Source of the DNA: Paraconiothyrium sp. Pb-2020
Taxonomy: Eukaryota; Ascomycota; Dothideomycetes; Pleosporales; Didymosphaeriaceae
DNA length: 64,000 nt
NCBI GenBank assembly: GCA_022419385.1
Contig: JAJUBI010000007.1
Span: forward strand, 3,319,768 to 3,383,767
Reading direction: 5' to 3'
Position numbers and translations under genes: made by a program. This document shows positions 22,284 through 33,166 of the stretch, in pieces. Under the pieces are notes generated by a model. It was not told the origin of the DNA. It ran no database searches and saw only the letters and a program-made list of their open reading frames with translations. Every line of letters starts with the position of its first letter. The stretch's first letter is position 1.

Positions 22284-23070
22284 ATGAAGGTCTCTGCATT
22301 AATCTCGATCCTTTTCTTCACATCAGCGCTTGCTTGCAACCACGAGATCATCCCCAGGCAAGAAGGCAACGCCTCTCTTCCGTTCACGTATACACCGGGC
22401 AACGATCCACCTGCAGACCCCGCCACTATCTCATACTTTGTGAACCATGTTGGTATCAATGTGGCGAACATAAGTAAGACTAGTGAATGGTACTCCAAAG
22501 TCATCGGCATGCGCCATGTTTTCACCATCGACCTGGAAGGAGGGTTCTCGATCATGTATATGGCACATAGCCAGGGCGGCAGGAACGGAACTGGGTTCCA
22601 ATCGGGCGCTGAGATGCAGCGCGACAAGAACAACATGGCAGGGATGGTTGAATTCCAGTCGTACACAGTGCGTATACTCCTCTTGCTGCTTGATCTGATT
22701 CTTGGCTAACTGCGTCTAGGGATCGGGTAGCGGCAACAGCACCGGTTACGAGACACCAGCTCCTCGCGCCATCTTATCGCATTTCGGCTTGATCGTCCCC
22801 GACATAGAAGCCGCTCAAGCACGCTTTGATTCACTTGGTGTGCGCACCATCAAGCGCACTGGGGAGATGGATTTCACGGGGCAGACAGAGGAGAGTCAGG
22901 TGCTCGGGAAGGCTTGGGGATTCGCAGACCTGTCGAACGAGGAGACACGGAAAGATGTTGCGAAGGCAGCGCCTGGGCTCGAGGCTATTGGGTTTCGGTC
23001 GTTCATCGTTATCGCGGATCCGGATGGCAATCTGTTGGAGGTGCAGCAGCAGTCTGGGGCGGCGATATAG
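22284..23070 (+). CDS. Secreted glyoxalase/VOC-superfamily protein
   Basis: Exons 22284-22667 and 22720-23070 (52 bp intron) give 244 residues. Residues 1-17 (MKVSALISILFFTSALA) are a signal peptide followed by a Cys. The VOC fold is seen as two beta-alpha-beta-beta-beta halves: FVNHVGINVANISKTSEWYSKVIGM early, and HFGLIVPDIEAAQARFDSLGV with the closing IADPDGNLLEV late. Metal-ligand candidates are His in NHVGI, His in SHFGL and Glu in LLEV. Lactoylglutathione lyase itself is cytosolic, so a secreted version suggests action on an extracellular substrate or a non-enzymatic role. ATG 22284 is the first in frame. Confidence 0.88.
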
Positions 23071-23708
23071 GCGCGTGCACGATGAGCGACAATATAGAGC
23101 TTCGGCGATCGTAGCGTGCGGTTCAATTTAGCAATCCGATTCGAAGTATATATCAGAAGTTCGCCTTTGGTGTGAGTCTGTGTTGTAAATGTCGTCCGGT
23201 GTTCGCCGCGTTGCGGTCGCTGTTAGAGCACTTTTTGGACTGGGTGCGCAGTTCTCATCACGGCTTCCGCACCTGCCCCCACTGTCGGTACTCGGTACCG
23301 CTCCCGCAACGACGTGTCTTCCACCATCTGCCATCTAGCAGCTGTGAGCCACGGTAACCAGGTAACTCAGTACGATAGAGCGTTCAACTTGCTGTGAATC
23401 GTATGTATTTGCGATACTTCTTGAGTGTCCAAGCTAACGGTGGCATATAGCAAACGGTGACGGCGAATTCAGTTCTTCAATGGTGGTGTGACTTACGGGT
23501 TATCTACTGTCCTGTCCGCCAGCTTAAATCCCTCATCGCCTGCGTCTTTCACTCTTTTATTCCACTTGGGATTCTTGTCTGAACGACAAATCTTATTCCG
23601 ACACTTTTCCCCAATACTGCCCTTTGCGCTCAGATCCACACCTCGGCTATCCTCAACACCTGCGATCGTCAACGAACCCCAGCGGACCGCAGTACCTGCT
23701 TTGTCAAA
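23071..23708. other. Intergenic, promoter region of nucleoside phosphorylase gene
   Basis: About 640 bp with no gene recognised. A pyrimidine-rich stretch precedes the next start. Confidence 0.45.
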
Positions 23709-24971
23709 ATGAGTTTTCTTCAACTGATCGAAGCGAAGCGCGATGGTGCGGCGCTTTCCGATGATCAGATTCGCTCGTTTGTCAAGGGTGTCGCGACCGA
23801 CTCACTGCCTGAGTACCAGATCGCGGCTTTCTTGATGGCGGTGTACTTCAAAGGTCTAAACGAAGCCGAAACACGTGCTCTTACGCTCTCGATGCGAGAT
23901 TCGGGGATCGTGCTCCAGTTCAAGCCTGATCCGGCGCGACCCGTCGTCGATAAACACTCTACAGGCGGAGTTGGCGATAAGGTCTCCCTTCCTCTTGCTC
24001 CGCTTCTGGCGGCCTTAGGCTTCCGTGTACCGATGATATCCGGGCGCGGATTGGGCATTACGGGTGGTACACTGGACAAACTAGACTCTATTCCTGGCTT
24101 CAGCACGTCGCTGCCCGTCAATGAAATTGTCGACTTCGTGGAGCGTATCGGATGTGCGATGATCAGACAGACCGAGGAGATGGTGCCCGCCGACAAGCGG
24201 CTCTATGCCATGCGCGATGTGACGGCGACGGTACCCTCTGTCAACCTCATCACGGCTTCTATTCTGTCGAAGAAGCTATCCGAAGGATTGGACGCGCTCG
24301 TGCTCGATGTGAAGTACGGCGAGGCGGCCTTCATGAAAACGCGTGAGGACGCACAGAAGCTTGCCGATGGGATGTCAAAGCTCGGCAACGCGTGTGGTGT
24401 CAAAGTCGAGGCGTTTCTGAATGATATGGACACGCCACTAGGCCGCACGGCAGGGAACTGGCTCGAAGTCGTAGAATCCGTGGAGTGTTTGGAGAACCGT
24501 GGTCCCGACGATTTGCGCGATCTCGTGCTGCAATGCGCCGGACGGCTGTTGGTGCTCACCGGACGAGAGCCAGATCTTGATGCAGGGCTAGCAAAGGCGA
24601 AAGAGTGCCTCGAATCAGGAACCCCGCTTAGAAAGTGGACTGAGCTTCTCGAAGCACAAGGAGCGGATCTCAAAGCTTACGAGGAAAAGTTGAAATCGCC
24701 CATTCAAGCGTTCGCATTGCCGATTACCGCCACCGAATCGGGAACCATTTCCTCCTGCAACGCCCGCATCATCGGGGAGGTTGTGCGTGACTTGGGCGGC
24801 GGGCGAGCGATGAAAGACTCTGTTCTCGACTTGAACGTGGGAATTGCTGAGATAAAGAAGCCCGGTGAGCGTGTGGAGCAGGGCGAGGCATTATGCGTGC
24901 TCTATGCGCGCAACGAAGCAGAAGCCGCAGCAAATGCCGACCGGACTCGTTCGGCATGGACAATAGGATAA
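23709..24971 (+). CDS. Thymidine / pyrimidine-nucleoside phosphorylase, bacterial type
   Basis: A single 420-residue frame without introns. It is co-linear with bacterial DeoA/Pdp: N-terminal helices (MSFLQLIEAKRDGAALSDDQI), phosphate-binding DKHSTGGVGDKVSL at about 80-93, the family signature SGRGLGITGGTLDKLDSI at about 112-129, substrate-contact MVPADKRLYAMRDVT, and the C-terminal alpha/beta lobe. Reaction: thymidine or uridine plus phosphate gives base plus deoxyribose/ribose 1-phosphate, a cytosolic salvage or catabolic step. Length is slightly under the usual 430-440. The lack of introns in a window where most enzyme and transporter genes have one or more, together with the bacterial family, suggests acquisition by horizontal transfer at some point; this is inference and needs a tree. 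It may feed nitrogen/carbon scavenging with the transporter genes downstream. Confidence 0.95.
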   Translation: MSFLQLIEAKRDGAALSDDQIRSFVKGVATDSLPEYQIAAFLMAVYFKGLNEAETRALTLSMRDSGIVLQFKPDPARPVVDKHSTGGVGDKVSLPLAPLLAALGFRVPMISGRGLGITGGTLDKLDSIPGFSTSLPVNEIVDFVERIGCAMIRQTEEMVPADKRLYAMRDVTATVPSVNLITASILSKKLSEGLDALVLDVKYGEAAFMKTREDAQKLADGMSKLGNACGVKVEAFLNDMDTPLGRTAGNWLEVVESVECLENRGPDDLRDLVLQCAGRLLVLTGREPDLDAGLAKAKECLESGTPLRKWTELLEAQGADLKAYEEKLKSPIQAFALPITATESGTISSCNARIIGEVVRDLGGGRAMKDSVLDLNVGIAEIKKPGERVEQGEALCVLYARNEAEAAANADRTRSAWTIG

Positions 24972-25652
24972 ATGGCAATCTGCGGAATATACAATTAGGA
25001 ATGCTACATATAGAATATAGAAAGTTGCTCCTGCAAATTTAATTGAAGCTTCAAGCAAACTTCCGAACAATACCTCAGTGCCTATTCTTGATGGGTACCT
25101 GATGTTTAAACCGGTAAAACGTACCAAAGGCCTTTGCGGTATTAAGGTGGTCTGAGGATGCATGTAAGTTGTATTTCGTCGTTGTAGTCGGATGCACTCC
25201 GGTCTAGAATTGCCGTTGGGGTATTGCGCTCGAGGCGTGCAGATGGCGCAATGAAACCCCTGCTTAGCTACACGTTAACGTAGTCGTTTGGCATCTCGAT
25301 GTTCTCCTTGAGATAACTTTCAGGGCACAAAATCAAGGTACAACAACCCAAAAATACTCCCTACATTGACTCTTACATCATAGAAACCGACTTGGCTCTA
25401 GAGGCACTTCCTAGACCTCTCTAGCACGATCTTTTATCAATCACAGCCAACTTTTGCTCATCACATTAGTGCGAAGCACGTTTTTGCGTCCACAACTGAG
25501 GACATGCACATCAGAGCTTGCAGTTAGGAGCCGCACCATACCTTCTTGAGCATTCTGCCGACGTGAGCGGCCTTAATCTAACTATATAATACCTGGACGA
25601 GCACAAAGAAACCGCACCCTGTGAGTCGCCTGTCTCAAGGAAGAGACAAGCA
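24972..25652. other. Intergenic, nothing recognised
   Basis: About 680 bp between the phosphorylase and the transporter; 3' and promoter sequence only. Confidence 0.45.
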
Positions 25653-27349
25653 ATGGGTGCCCCAGATGCCGAAGATACGCAAATCAACGTAGATGTCGCC
25701 AACCGGCTGGATGGAGGAACACCTACGAGCTCCGACCTGGACATAGGCGAAATCGACCCGAAAGAGGAGAGAGCGTTTGTGAGTATAGATAGGGTGACGA
25801 CCCATGAAGTGTGCTCATACCGTCATAGCTATGGCGTCTCGATTGCTGGTTTCTGACCATCGGTTTTCTTGGCTACATGTTCAAGTACATAGACCAGACC
25901 AACATCGTTCGTTAATCCGGATTGCATACTTCGGCCAACTTGCTAATGCTGCCAGACAAATGCCTATGTATCCGGCATGCAAGAGGATCTCCATCTCTAT
26001 GGCAACCAACTGAACTACTTTACGACCTACTTCAACATCGGCTACATGGTCATGCTCTACCCTTCATGCATCATCATCTCGCATTTTGGCCCTTCGAAAT
26101 GGCTGCCTGGCTGCGAGCTTGTTTGGGGTATCTTGACTTGCTGTTTATCGACCGTCACGAGTTACAAGCAAGTCTACGGTCTACGATTCCTCATCGGCTT
26201 CTTTGAAGCCACTGCCTGGCCTGGCAACTTCACCCTCATGAGTCAGTGGTACCTGCCCCATGAGATCGCGCTTCGCATGAGCATCTATAACATGGCCCAA
26301 CCGGCAGGCGCCATGCTGTCGGGTGCAATGCAGGGTGCGCTCTCTTCTAACCTCGAGGGCGCCCACGGGCGTGCTGGATGGCGATGGGCTTTTCTGATCA
26401 ACGGAATCTGTACCATCGCCGTTGCATTGGCGGCCTTCTTCATTCTGCCCGGGTACCCAGAGCGTCCAAATCCATTGGCAAAGTTCTACTTGACGCCGCG
26501 ACATCTCGAGATAGCTCTTGCGAGAGCGCGTCGCGTGAAGCGCAAACCGCAGGTCGGGATCACACCGAAGCGGTTCCTGCGATGCTTTACGTTCTGGCCA
26601 TTATGGGCTGTGGCCAGTAAGTGCAACACCTCTTTCAAGGGACAAATTGACGTGCCGCAGTATCCTGGTCCATCGGAAGCAATACTCAGCCGTCCACATA
26701 CTTCAACCTCTGGCTGAAGAGCCTCAAGAACACGAACGGCACGAAGAAGTAGTGAGTGGATACGAACACCATACGGACTGTAACTTCAACACTGACCGCC
26801 AGCAGCTCCGTCGCCATGCTCAACTACCTCCCCATAGCAGGCCAAGCTGCCCAACTCGTCGCCGAACTCCTCTTCAGCGGCTTCAGCGACCTCCTCGGCA
26901 CCCGCCTTCCCTTCTTACTTCTCCACTCCACCATCAACATCACCTCCCTGATCATCCTGATCGTGCGCCCTGCCAACGAAAACGCTTACATGGCCGGCTG
27001 GTACCTGAATTACATCGGCGCCGTGTCCACGATGCTGCTCTGTGCATGGGCGTCGGCGCATCTGCAGCATGAGCCTGAAGTAAGAACTGTGCTGTTTGCT
27101 ACAGGGACGATTTTGAGTTATTTGAATAATGCATTTGTCCCGCTGGCGGCGTATCCTGCGCGTGAAGCACCACATTGGAGGATTGGGGCAAAGCTGTATC
27201 TGGGCTTTGCTTGTACGGCTTGTGCCATTTTTGTTGGGATTTGGGCTGGATGGAGGTGGGAGGAAAAGAGAGGAAAGAGTCGGGTGGATGGAGGTGACGA
27301 GGAAGGGGTTAGTGGAGATAGAGGTGGAGCGATCATTGGGAAAGACTGA
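25653..27349 (+). CDS. MFS transporter, anion:cation symporter (allantoate/pantothenate permease-like)
   Basis: Exons 25653-25778, 25829-25906, 25956-26616, 26661-26751 and 26803-27349 (introns 50, 49, 44 and 51 bp) give 500 residues. Splicing gives the ACS/Dal5-type pattern: LWRLDCWFLTIGFLGYMFKYIDQTNI then TNAYVSGMQEDLHLYGNQLNYF in TM1-loop-TM2, RFLIGFFEATAWPGNFTLMSQWY, GRAGWRWAFLINGICTI, and SIGSNTQPSTYFNLWLKSL. Twelve membrane segments are expected. Members carry allantoate, ureidosuccinate, pantothenate, biotin or nicotinate with protons; substrate cannot be fixed from sequence. It converges on the Dur3 gene (228 bp between stops), consistent with a nitrogen-uptake neighbourhood. Confidence 0.92.
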
Positions 27350-27577
27350 TGGAGGTACGTCACTATTGCTTTGGAGACCAAAACTGCGGTATTTCTTGAA
27401 TGTGGATATAGAGGCGTCTGAAAGGTGCGAGGCGGAGAGGGGTCATGGGAATAGTTTTCAAGTATCATTGAGTGCAAAGGTGTTCATTCGCCACAAAGAT
27501 GTGATCATGGAACGAGCGCGTCGATCTAAGCCCAAAGCAGGAGTAGCGTGGCTCTAGCGCGTTGTGTACCTTTCATC

Positions 27578-29783
27578 TCATCCGGTCTTCCCTTCTCTTT
27601 CCTCGACACTCTCAGGCGTCTGCTCTCCACTTACGCTGCGATCCAAAGCTGTATTCTTTACGCTCTTCTTGTGTCTACCATCTCTCATAGCTTGCCACAC
27701 GGCCCAGATTTGTTGCCTTCCGTCAATGAGCGGGTAGAACCCAACGATGAACAGCGTTCCCCACAGCCAGATGATCGCAATTACCAACCAGGCAGCGAAG
27801 AATCCTTTGCCGAAGATATACTTCGACGCATACATAGGAAGGGGCCACAGGACCCAGTGCCCAAGGAATGTAGCAAGCGCCCAGATCGCAGCAATGCGGC
27901 CCCAGCGTTTAAGCATCACCTGATCATCTGGCGACTGCGTCTCGATCTCAACGTTTGCGCGTGCGACACTGGAATTCCGACGTGAAGTGATGGACGACGT
28001 GTCTGATACCTCGAAGGCGAGACGCTCTTTTCGAAAGTCGGCCCAGTCGAAGTACTCGGGCTTGAATAGCGTGATGATCGGAGAGTACACAAGTGGCGAG
28101 AACGCTGAGGCGACGGTACCCCAGACGCACGGCACAGTTTGGCCTGTTGTTGCGATCGTGACTGCACCATACAGCGCATACGCGGAACCGAGCCAAGATG
28201 CAATACCTGTGACCATACCAAGGAGCGGCGCAATAATAGCAGCGGCCTTCGACTGGCGACGCCAAAGGATGGTGAAAGCAGTCGGGAAGATACCCGGGCA
28301 GGTGAGGACGCCGAGCATGTACAATGTCCAGCCGAGGTCGACGCCAACATAGTGCAACATCGTTGAGAACGCAGAAGCGAAGAGAGCGAAGAAGATGACG
28401 CCGTAGTGGCTCCATCGGATCACATCCTCGTCGCTAGCATTGCGTTTAAAGTAGGTGCGATAAATGTCGAAACTGATGATAGACGAGACAGCAATGACCT
28501 GCGCGGACAGAGTTGACGTGACAGCCATGAATGTAATCAACAGGATGCCGGCGGCACCCCCCTTTCCAGCGATGGTCATCGCGAAGTACGGTAGGACAAG
28601 ACCGTTGGAGACCTCGGTAGATGTCATACGCTATCGTTGTCAGTGCCGTACGTTAGACGTCCGAATAGAATACCTACCCGAGGGTATGTCGGGAAGACAG
28701 GATTGTTTTCCAGACCGAGTACTACGGAGCTAGCCAGCGTACCCATAGCCCAAGGAATTGCGAAATAAGCGATGCCACCTACAACGTAGCCCGGTACAAC
28801 AGCCTGTGGACTTGCCGAGAAAGCTTTGATGAAGAAACTCGTGTCCATGATGACCAGTCCAAAGTTGGCGCAGATATGCAAGATGCCAAACAAGATGCCA
28901 CCTTTCGAGGTCATCGTCAGGTAGGAGCCGTGTTCGTTTTCCGGGACTGGATGCCTAGCACCTGCAGCTTTTACCAGCTCGAAGAGGTTACCAAGCGATC
29001 CTACTTCCTCGAGCGTGAATGCTTTGACCGAGAAGTAACAGAGGATGATCAAGATGGTAAAAGTGTGCATATAGTCCGTCAGGAAGGTCGCCTTGATCCC
29101 GCCGACGAACGTATATAAAGCTACGCCGACCGGGAGCAGGAAGGTCGCAGCGATAATATGCATGCCCGTCATAGCTGTGATGGCAGCAGAAGCGCCAAGA
29201 AGCATGTTTGCGACGGCAAACAAGTTGTTGACGAGACACAGGAACATGTACACAATGTGAGCGGTGGTGCCATATCGAATGCGTACGATCTCTAGCAACG
29301 TGTGTGCTTCTGGGATCTTGCGCTTGCAGCTTATGCCCAGTACCGCGAAGAAGACGATCATGGGACTGCAGCCGGCAGCAAACCAGAAAGGCCCTGAAAC
29401 TCCATTGACATATCCAACAAGACTGGAGCCGAGCATGGCTGTGCTCCACAGCCATGACTACTGATGATTTAGAAATTGATTCCCTAGAAGACAGGAAGCG
29501 TACTAACCGATACCACAGCTGAGGCCGTCAACCCAGTGTTGACGCTTCGATTCGCGGTCATGAACATCTCTGTCTTTTTGTTGTCTTCGCCAACAGTACG
29601 CTTTAGTAATCTGGTCACCAGTACCATTGCTACGGACGGTCAGTCAGGACCGGCTACAATGCGCAGTGACATACCGAAGGCAATGACAAGACCGATAACG
29701 ACTACAACAACATAACCCACCGCTTGAGACAGTGGAGGCTGCACCACCACATCTTCTGCTCGACCTACGAGCTCGATTGCCAT
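27578..29783 (-). CDS. DUR3: Dur3-type urea/polyamine active transporter (sodium:solute symporter family)
   Basis: Exons 29783-29675, 29629-29508, 29457-28678 and 28630-27578 (introns 45, 50, 47 bp) give 687 residues, the normal size for fungal Dur3. Landmarks in order: SQAVGYVVVVVIGLVIAF (TM1), TEMFMTANRSVNTGLTASAVVS, SWLWSTAMLGSSLVGYVNGVSGPFWF, KRKIPEAHTLLEIVRIRYG, GGIKATFLTDYMHT, and RMTSTEVSNGLVLPYFAMTI across intron 3. About 15 membrane segments. Dur3 imports urea with protons at the plasma membrane. Three AGATAA (HGATAR) elements lie 75-196 bp upstream of the ATG, fitting control by an AreA-type GATA factor under nitrogen limitation. Confidence 0.95.
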
Positions 29784-29857
29784 TGCTGCAACAGAAGATA
29801 TCCAATTGTCGTATTGGGTGCTGGATCTGACTGGGACTGTAACGTACGGGACGCGCC

Positions 29858-29863
29858 TTATCT
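29858..29863 (-). promoter_or_regulatory. GATA element upstream of the urea permease
   Basis: TTATCT on the + strand, AGATAAG on the minus strand, about 75 bp upstream of the permease ATG. It matches HGATAR, the binding site of nitrogen GATA regulators such as AreA. Confidence 0.5.
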
Positions 29864-29955
29864 TATGATCTCCAGAAATTCTCCGCTCGTAAATGCGCGA
29901 TACCTGAGCACATCATTCACACGTCCAATAACGTGTCATAGTCAAAGTTCGGTTA

Positions 29956-29976
29956 AGATAAGCCAGACTAGATAAA
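29956..29976 (+). promoter_or_regulatory. Paired GATA elements upstream of the urea permease
   Basis: AGATAAG at 29956-29962 and AGATAAA at 29970-29976, 14 bp apart, about 170-195 bp upstream of the permease ATG. Closely paired HGATAR sites are the typical arrangement for AreA-type control. Function is inferred from sequence. Confidence 0.5.
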
Positions 29977-30640
29977 CTAGTAAGTCTGGACCCTTGCAAG
30001 ATATTCGCCGTCTAGAGAATCATGCTGGAGAACGTGCTTGAACTCAAATAGCTGACCAGGACTCCGGTCATCGGATATGGACAGGTGCTGGTTCGCGTGC
30101 TGCACGCCCCGGACGCGAGTCGAGCACGTGCGCCTTAGAAGATGCCATGTAGATCTCCAAGGAGAATTAATATCTCTTCGACTAGCTCCATACCTTGTGA
30201 GCACCAACATGGAGTCTATGGAGTCTGCAAGAATCATTTGGCCGTTCGTTGCGTTGGCATTACTGACGCAAAGATATTCACCATCACGCAAATGACAAGC
30301 CACCCGAAAGATTTCGATCATCGCACTCATGCCCACTTGCGGCACCCCCAGGGTCGAATTCTCTCATCTTTGCCTGCCAGTTGAACCCGACCTTTAGTCG
30401 GTCCTTCGAGGCACGTCAACAACGCTAACCCAGTTAGGCCGACCGGTGCTATCACGACAGACTGTCCAGAGATTGTGCGATTATCCCGCGCAACTACTGC
30501 ACCCCGATATAGGGCAATATGGATACCCCGCGCGAATGAGGTCATATAATTCCGCGATTTTCGTGTTCCCAAATTGTAGCCTCAAAGTAAACACAAAAGT
30601 GCATTTTTCTGCACGGTTTGAGTCAAACATACCGAGCACA

Positions 30641-32353
30641 ATGGCTTCGACGACGCCCGCGACGAATGGCAATGCGCCTCAGAAAAAGAAGCTGATTCTA
30701 AATGCGTTCGTAGAGATGTGCTCGGGGCATCAATCGCCTGGACTTTGGCAGCATGGTAAAGTTGGTCAATAGGAGGTGTTCATGAGATTCTGCTAATGGC
30801 AAACAGTAAGCAATCCTCTATACGTTCTCTCTTTCTCGAGATCCTAAGGCAAGCAATTGCGATAGTGGTACTGAGTACTTTCTAACAATGCCGTTACTTT
30901 GCTAGCCCGACGATACCTCTACAGAGTTCAACTCCGTTGCACATTGGGTCAACCTCGCAAAGCTGCTTGAAGATGCCAAATTCCACGGCATCTTCATTGC
31001 TGACGTGCTCGGTGGTTACGATGTGTACAAAGGTCCAAGGAATCTTGAGCCAGCGATCAAGAGTGGTGCACAGTGGCCTGTCAATGAACCCTTAGCTGTT
31101 GTACCTGCGATGGCAGCAGCAACGAAGAATTTGGGCTTCGGCGTGACGGTTGCGACGACATATGAACAACCCTATCACCTTGCGCGTAGACTGAGCACCA
31201 TAGATCACCTCACTGGAGGTCGCTTAGGCTGGAACATTGTCACGGGTTATCTGGATTCAGCAGCTAGGAACTTGGTCAATTCTGAGCAGCCTGAGCACGA
31301 TGAAAGGTGTGCGGTGTATGTTGAATGTTGGACATGGTCGTTACTGACCGTTCTCCAGATACGCAATTGCGGAAGAATACATCAAAGTCATGTACAAGCT
31401 GTTTGAATCCTCCTGGCGCGATGACGCAGTCATCTTAGACCGCAAGCGCGGCATCTACACCGACCCCTCTCTCGTGCGCGAAATCAACCACAAGGGCAAG
31501 TACTATACCGTCCCTGGACCTCACATTTGCCAGCCGTCACCTCAGCGTACCCCGCTTCTGTTGCAAGCTGGCACCTCCAAGGCTGGTAAAACCTTCGCGG
31601 CGCAGCACGCCGAAGCTATCTTCGTCGCTGGTCACTCACCTTCAGTGGTTGCCAAGAACGTCTCTGAAGTGCGGGAGCTGGCGCGCGGCTTTGGCAGGAA
31701 AGGAGAGGACATCAAGTTCCTCGCCCTGATCTGTCCGATCGTTGGACGTACAGAAGAAGAAGCGAAAGCGAAGTTTGAGGATTATTCACAGTATGGTGAT
31801 CTGGATGGTGCGTTGGCGCTGTTCGGCGGGTGGACCGGCATAGATTTGGCGGTATATCAGGACGATGAGGAGTTGAGACATGTGCAGTCCAACGCTATTC
31901 GGTGAATGAGAATCCCGAAAAGTTGAATAAGCAGTGCTGACCAGTCCCAGATCTGCGGTCGAAGCATGGTCCAAAGCATCGCCCGGCATCCCTAAATGGA
32001 CCAAGGCAACTGTAGCGAAGCACATCACGGTCGGCGGGCTCGGCGCAACGGTAGTCGGCACCGCTTCGCAGGTCGCAGATGAGTTCGAGCGCTGGGTCGC
32101 CGAAGCAGATGTGGATGGGTTTAACCTTGCCTATGCGATCAAACCTGGGACGTTTGTCGATGTTGCCGAGCTGCTGATCCCGGAGTTGAGAGAGAGAGGG
32201 TTGTTTTGGGAGGACTACGCGGTGGAGGGCGGCACGTATCGCGAGAACTTTTACGCAAGGCCGGGAGAGAGTGGTCCGCTCAAGGAGCATATTGCGAGTG
32301 GGTATCGCTGGCGGAAGGGCGTTAGTGCGGAGGAGGCTGTTATCCCGGAGTGA
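30641..32353 (+). CDS. FMN-dependent monooxygenase, NtaA/SnaA/DszA (bacterial luciferase-like) family
   Basis: Exons 30641-30754, 30906-31306, 31359-31901 and 31951-32353 give 486 residues. Family blocks: ILNAFVEMCSGHQSPGLWQH then PDDTSTEFNSVAHWVNLAKLLE, HGIFIADVLGGYDVYKG, DHLTGGRLGWNIVTGYLDSAARN, GPHICQPSPQRTPLLLQAGTSKAGKTFAAQHAEAIF-type TIM-barrel strands, and the C-terminal GTASQVADEFERWVAEADVDGFNL. Members use reduced flavin to open C-N or C-S bonds (nitrilotriacetate, dibenzothiophene sulfone, dimethyl sulfide); the fungal substrate is unknown. The first intron cannot be removed as one ordinary intron without breaking frame, and is best read as a nested twin intron, described separately. 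Divergent from the urea permease; a nitrogen-release role is plausible. Confidence 0.93.
30755..30905 (+). other. Candidate [D1,2] spliceosomal twin intron (stwintron)
   Basis: Exon 1 ends ...CAG CAT at 30754. The next bases are G (30755), then a complete 51-nt intron 30756-30806 (GTAAAG ... TGCTAATGGCAAACAG), then TAAGC. Removing the inner intron joins G to TAAGC and creates a canonical GTAAGC donor for an outer intron ending at 30905 (TTTCTAAC ... TTTGCTAG). After both steps CAT is joined to CCC GAC GAT, giving the family's WQHPDD sequence in frame. Splicing the first donor straight to the last acceptor would shift the frame. Confidence 0.8.
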
Positions 32354-33166
32354 GGGGAGTCGTTTTTGAAGTTCCTTTGTTGTGTTAATAACATCTTGCT
32401 AGACTCAAATTGCGAAGTGAATCCCTGAGGCGACTTAGCCATAGCGCACGGACCATTCACCTGCGGTCAAAAGTGACAGTGAATCGAAAGTAATCGACAC
32501 TGGAAAGTCCATTACCCGATTAGGCAGTTTGAAAAATTACCTCACCGTCACTCCCAGAGTCTTGACGGCGAAACGAACTCGGTGGACATGGCATATTAGC
32601 TTGAACCACAGTGCACAGATCAATTACCTTTGAAGCAGCTACCTCCCTACCACGGTTGCATCCCAGGCATCCCCACTCAACAAAACCCTAACATATCACA
32701 TCAACGCTATTCCCATGAATTTTACTTAGGAGCACGTCAAAAAAGGACCGCAAGAGGTCGCCCTGTGCCTGACGCTTGCACGCGTTGTCTGCGCACTTCC
32801 TCATGGGCTAATCCCTGTCGTTCAACTTCCTAGCATGCGTTTGCGTATTTACCGGATAGGCAAGCAGGACATGAGGTGTTGATTACACGTTTAGGAAAAC
32901 AGAAGGAAGACTTTGTCGCGCCGATTTGATGTCCGTGAAAGTTATGTTTGCGGCCAGATCACTTGACATGGCATTAGTTTCACCCTCTATGCACCCCAAC
33001 TTAGAGATCACTAGGTCGTACCCAAGCATTGATTTTTCACGAGTACTTCATACACATATATCAATACTATGCACACTGCCTCTGTATCTACCACGGCTCG
33101 CCACCGCACAGCTCAACCTAGGGGTTGAAACTTCCCGACTATACCACCGTTCCGCAGTCCATCCCA
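32354..33166. other. Intergenic, nothing recognised
   Basis: About 810 bp between the monooxygenase and the RING gene. Only short patternless frames. Confidence 0.45.

Larger units (their letters stand above)
29784..30640. other. Divergent promoter region, urea permease / FMN monooxygenase
   Basis: About 860 bp shared between two divergent genes. The permease side holds three GATA elements listed separately. Nothing coding was seen. Confidence 0.55.
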
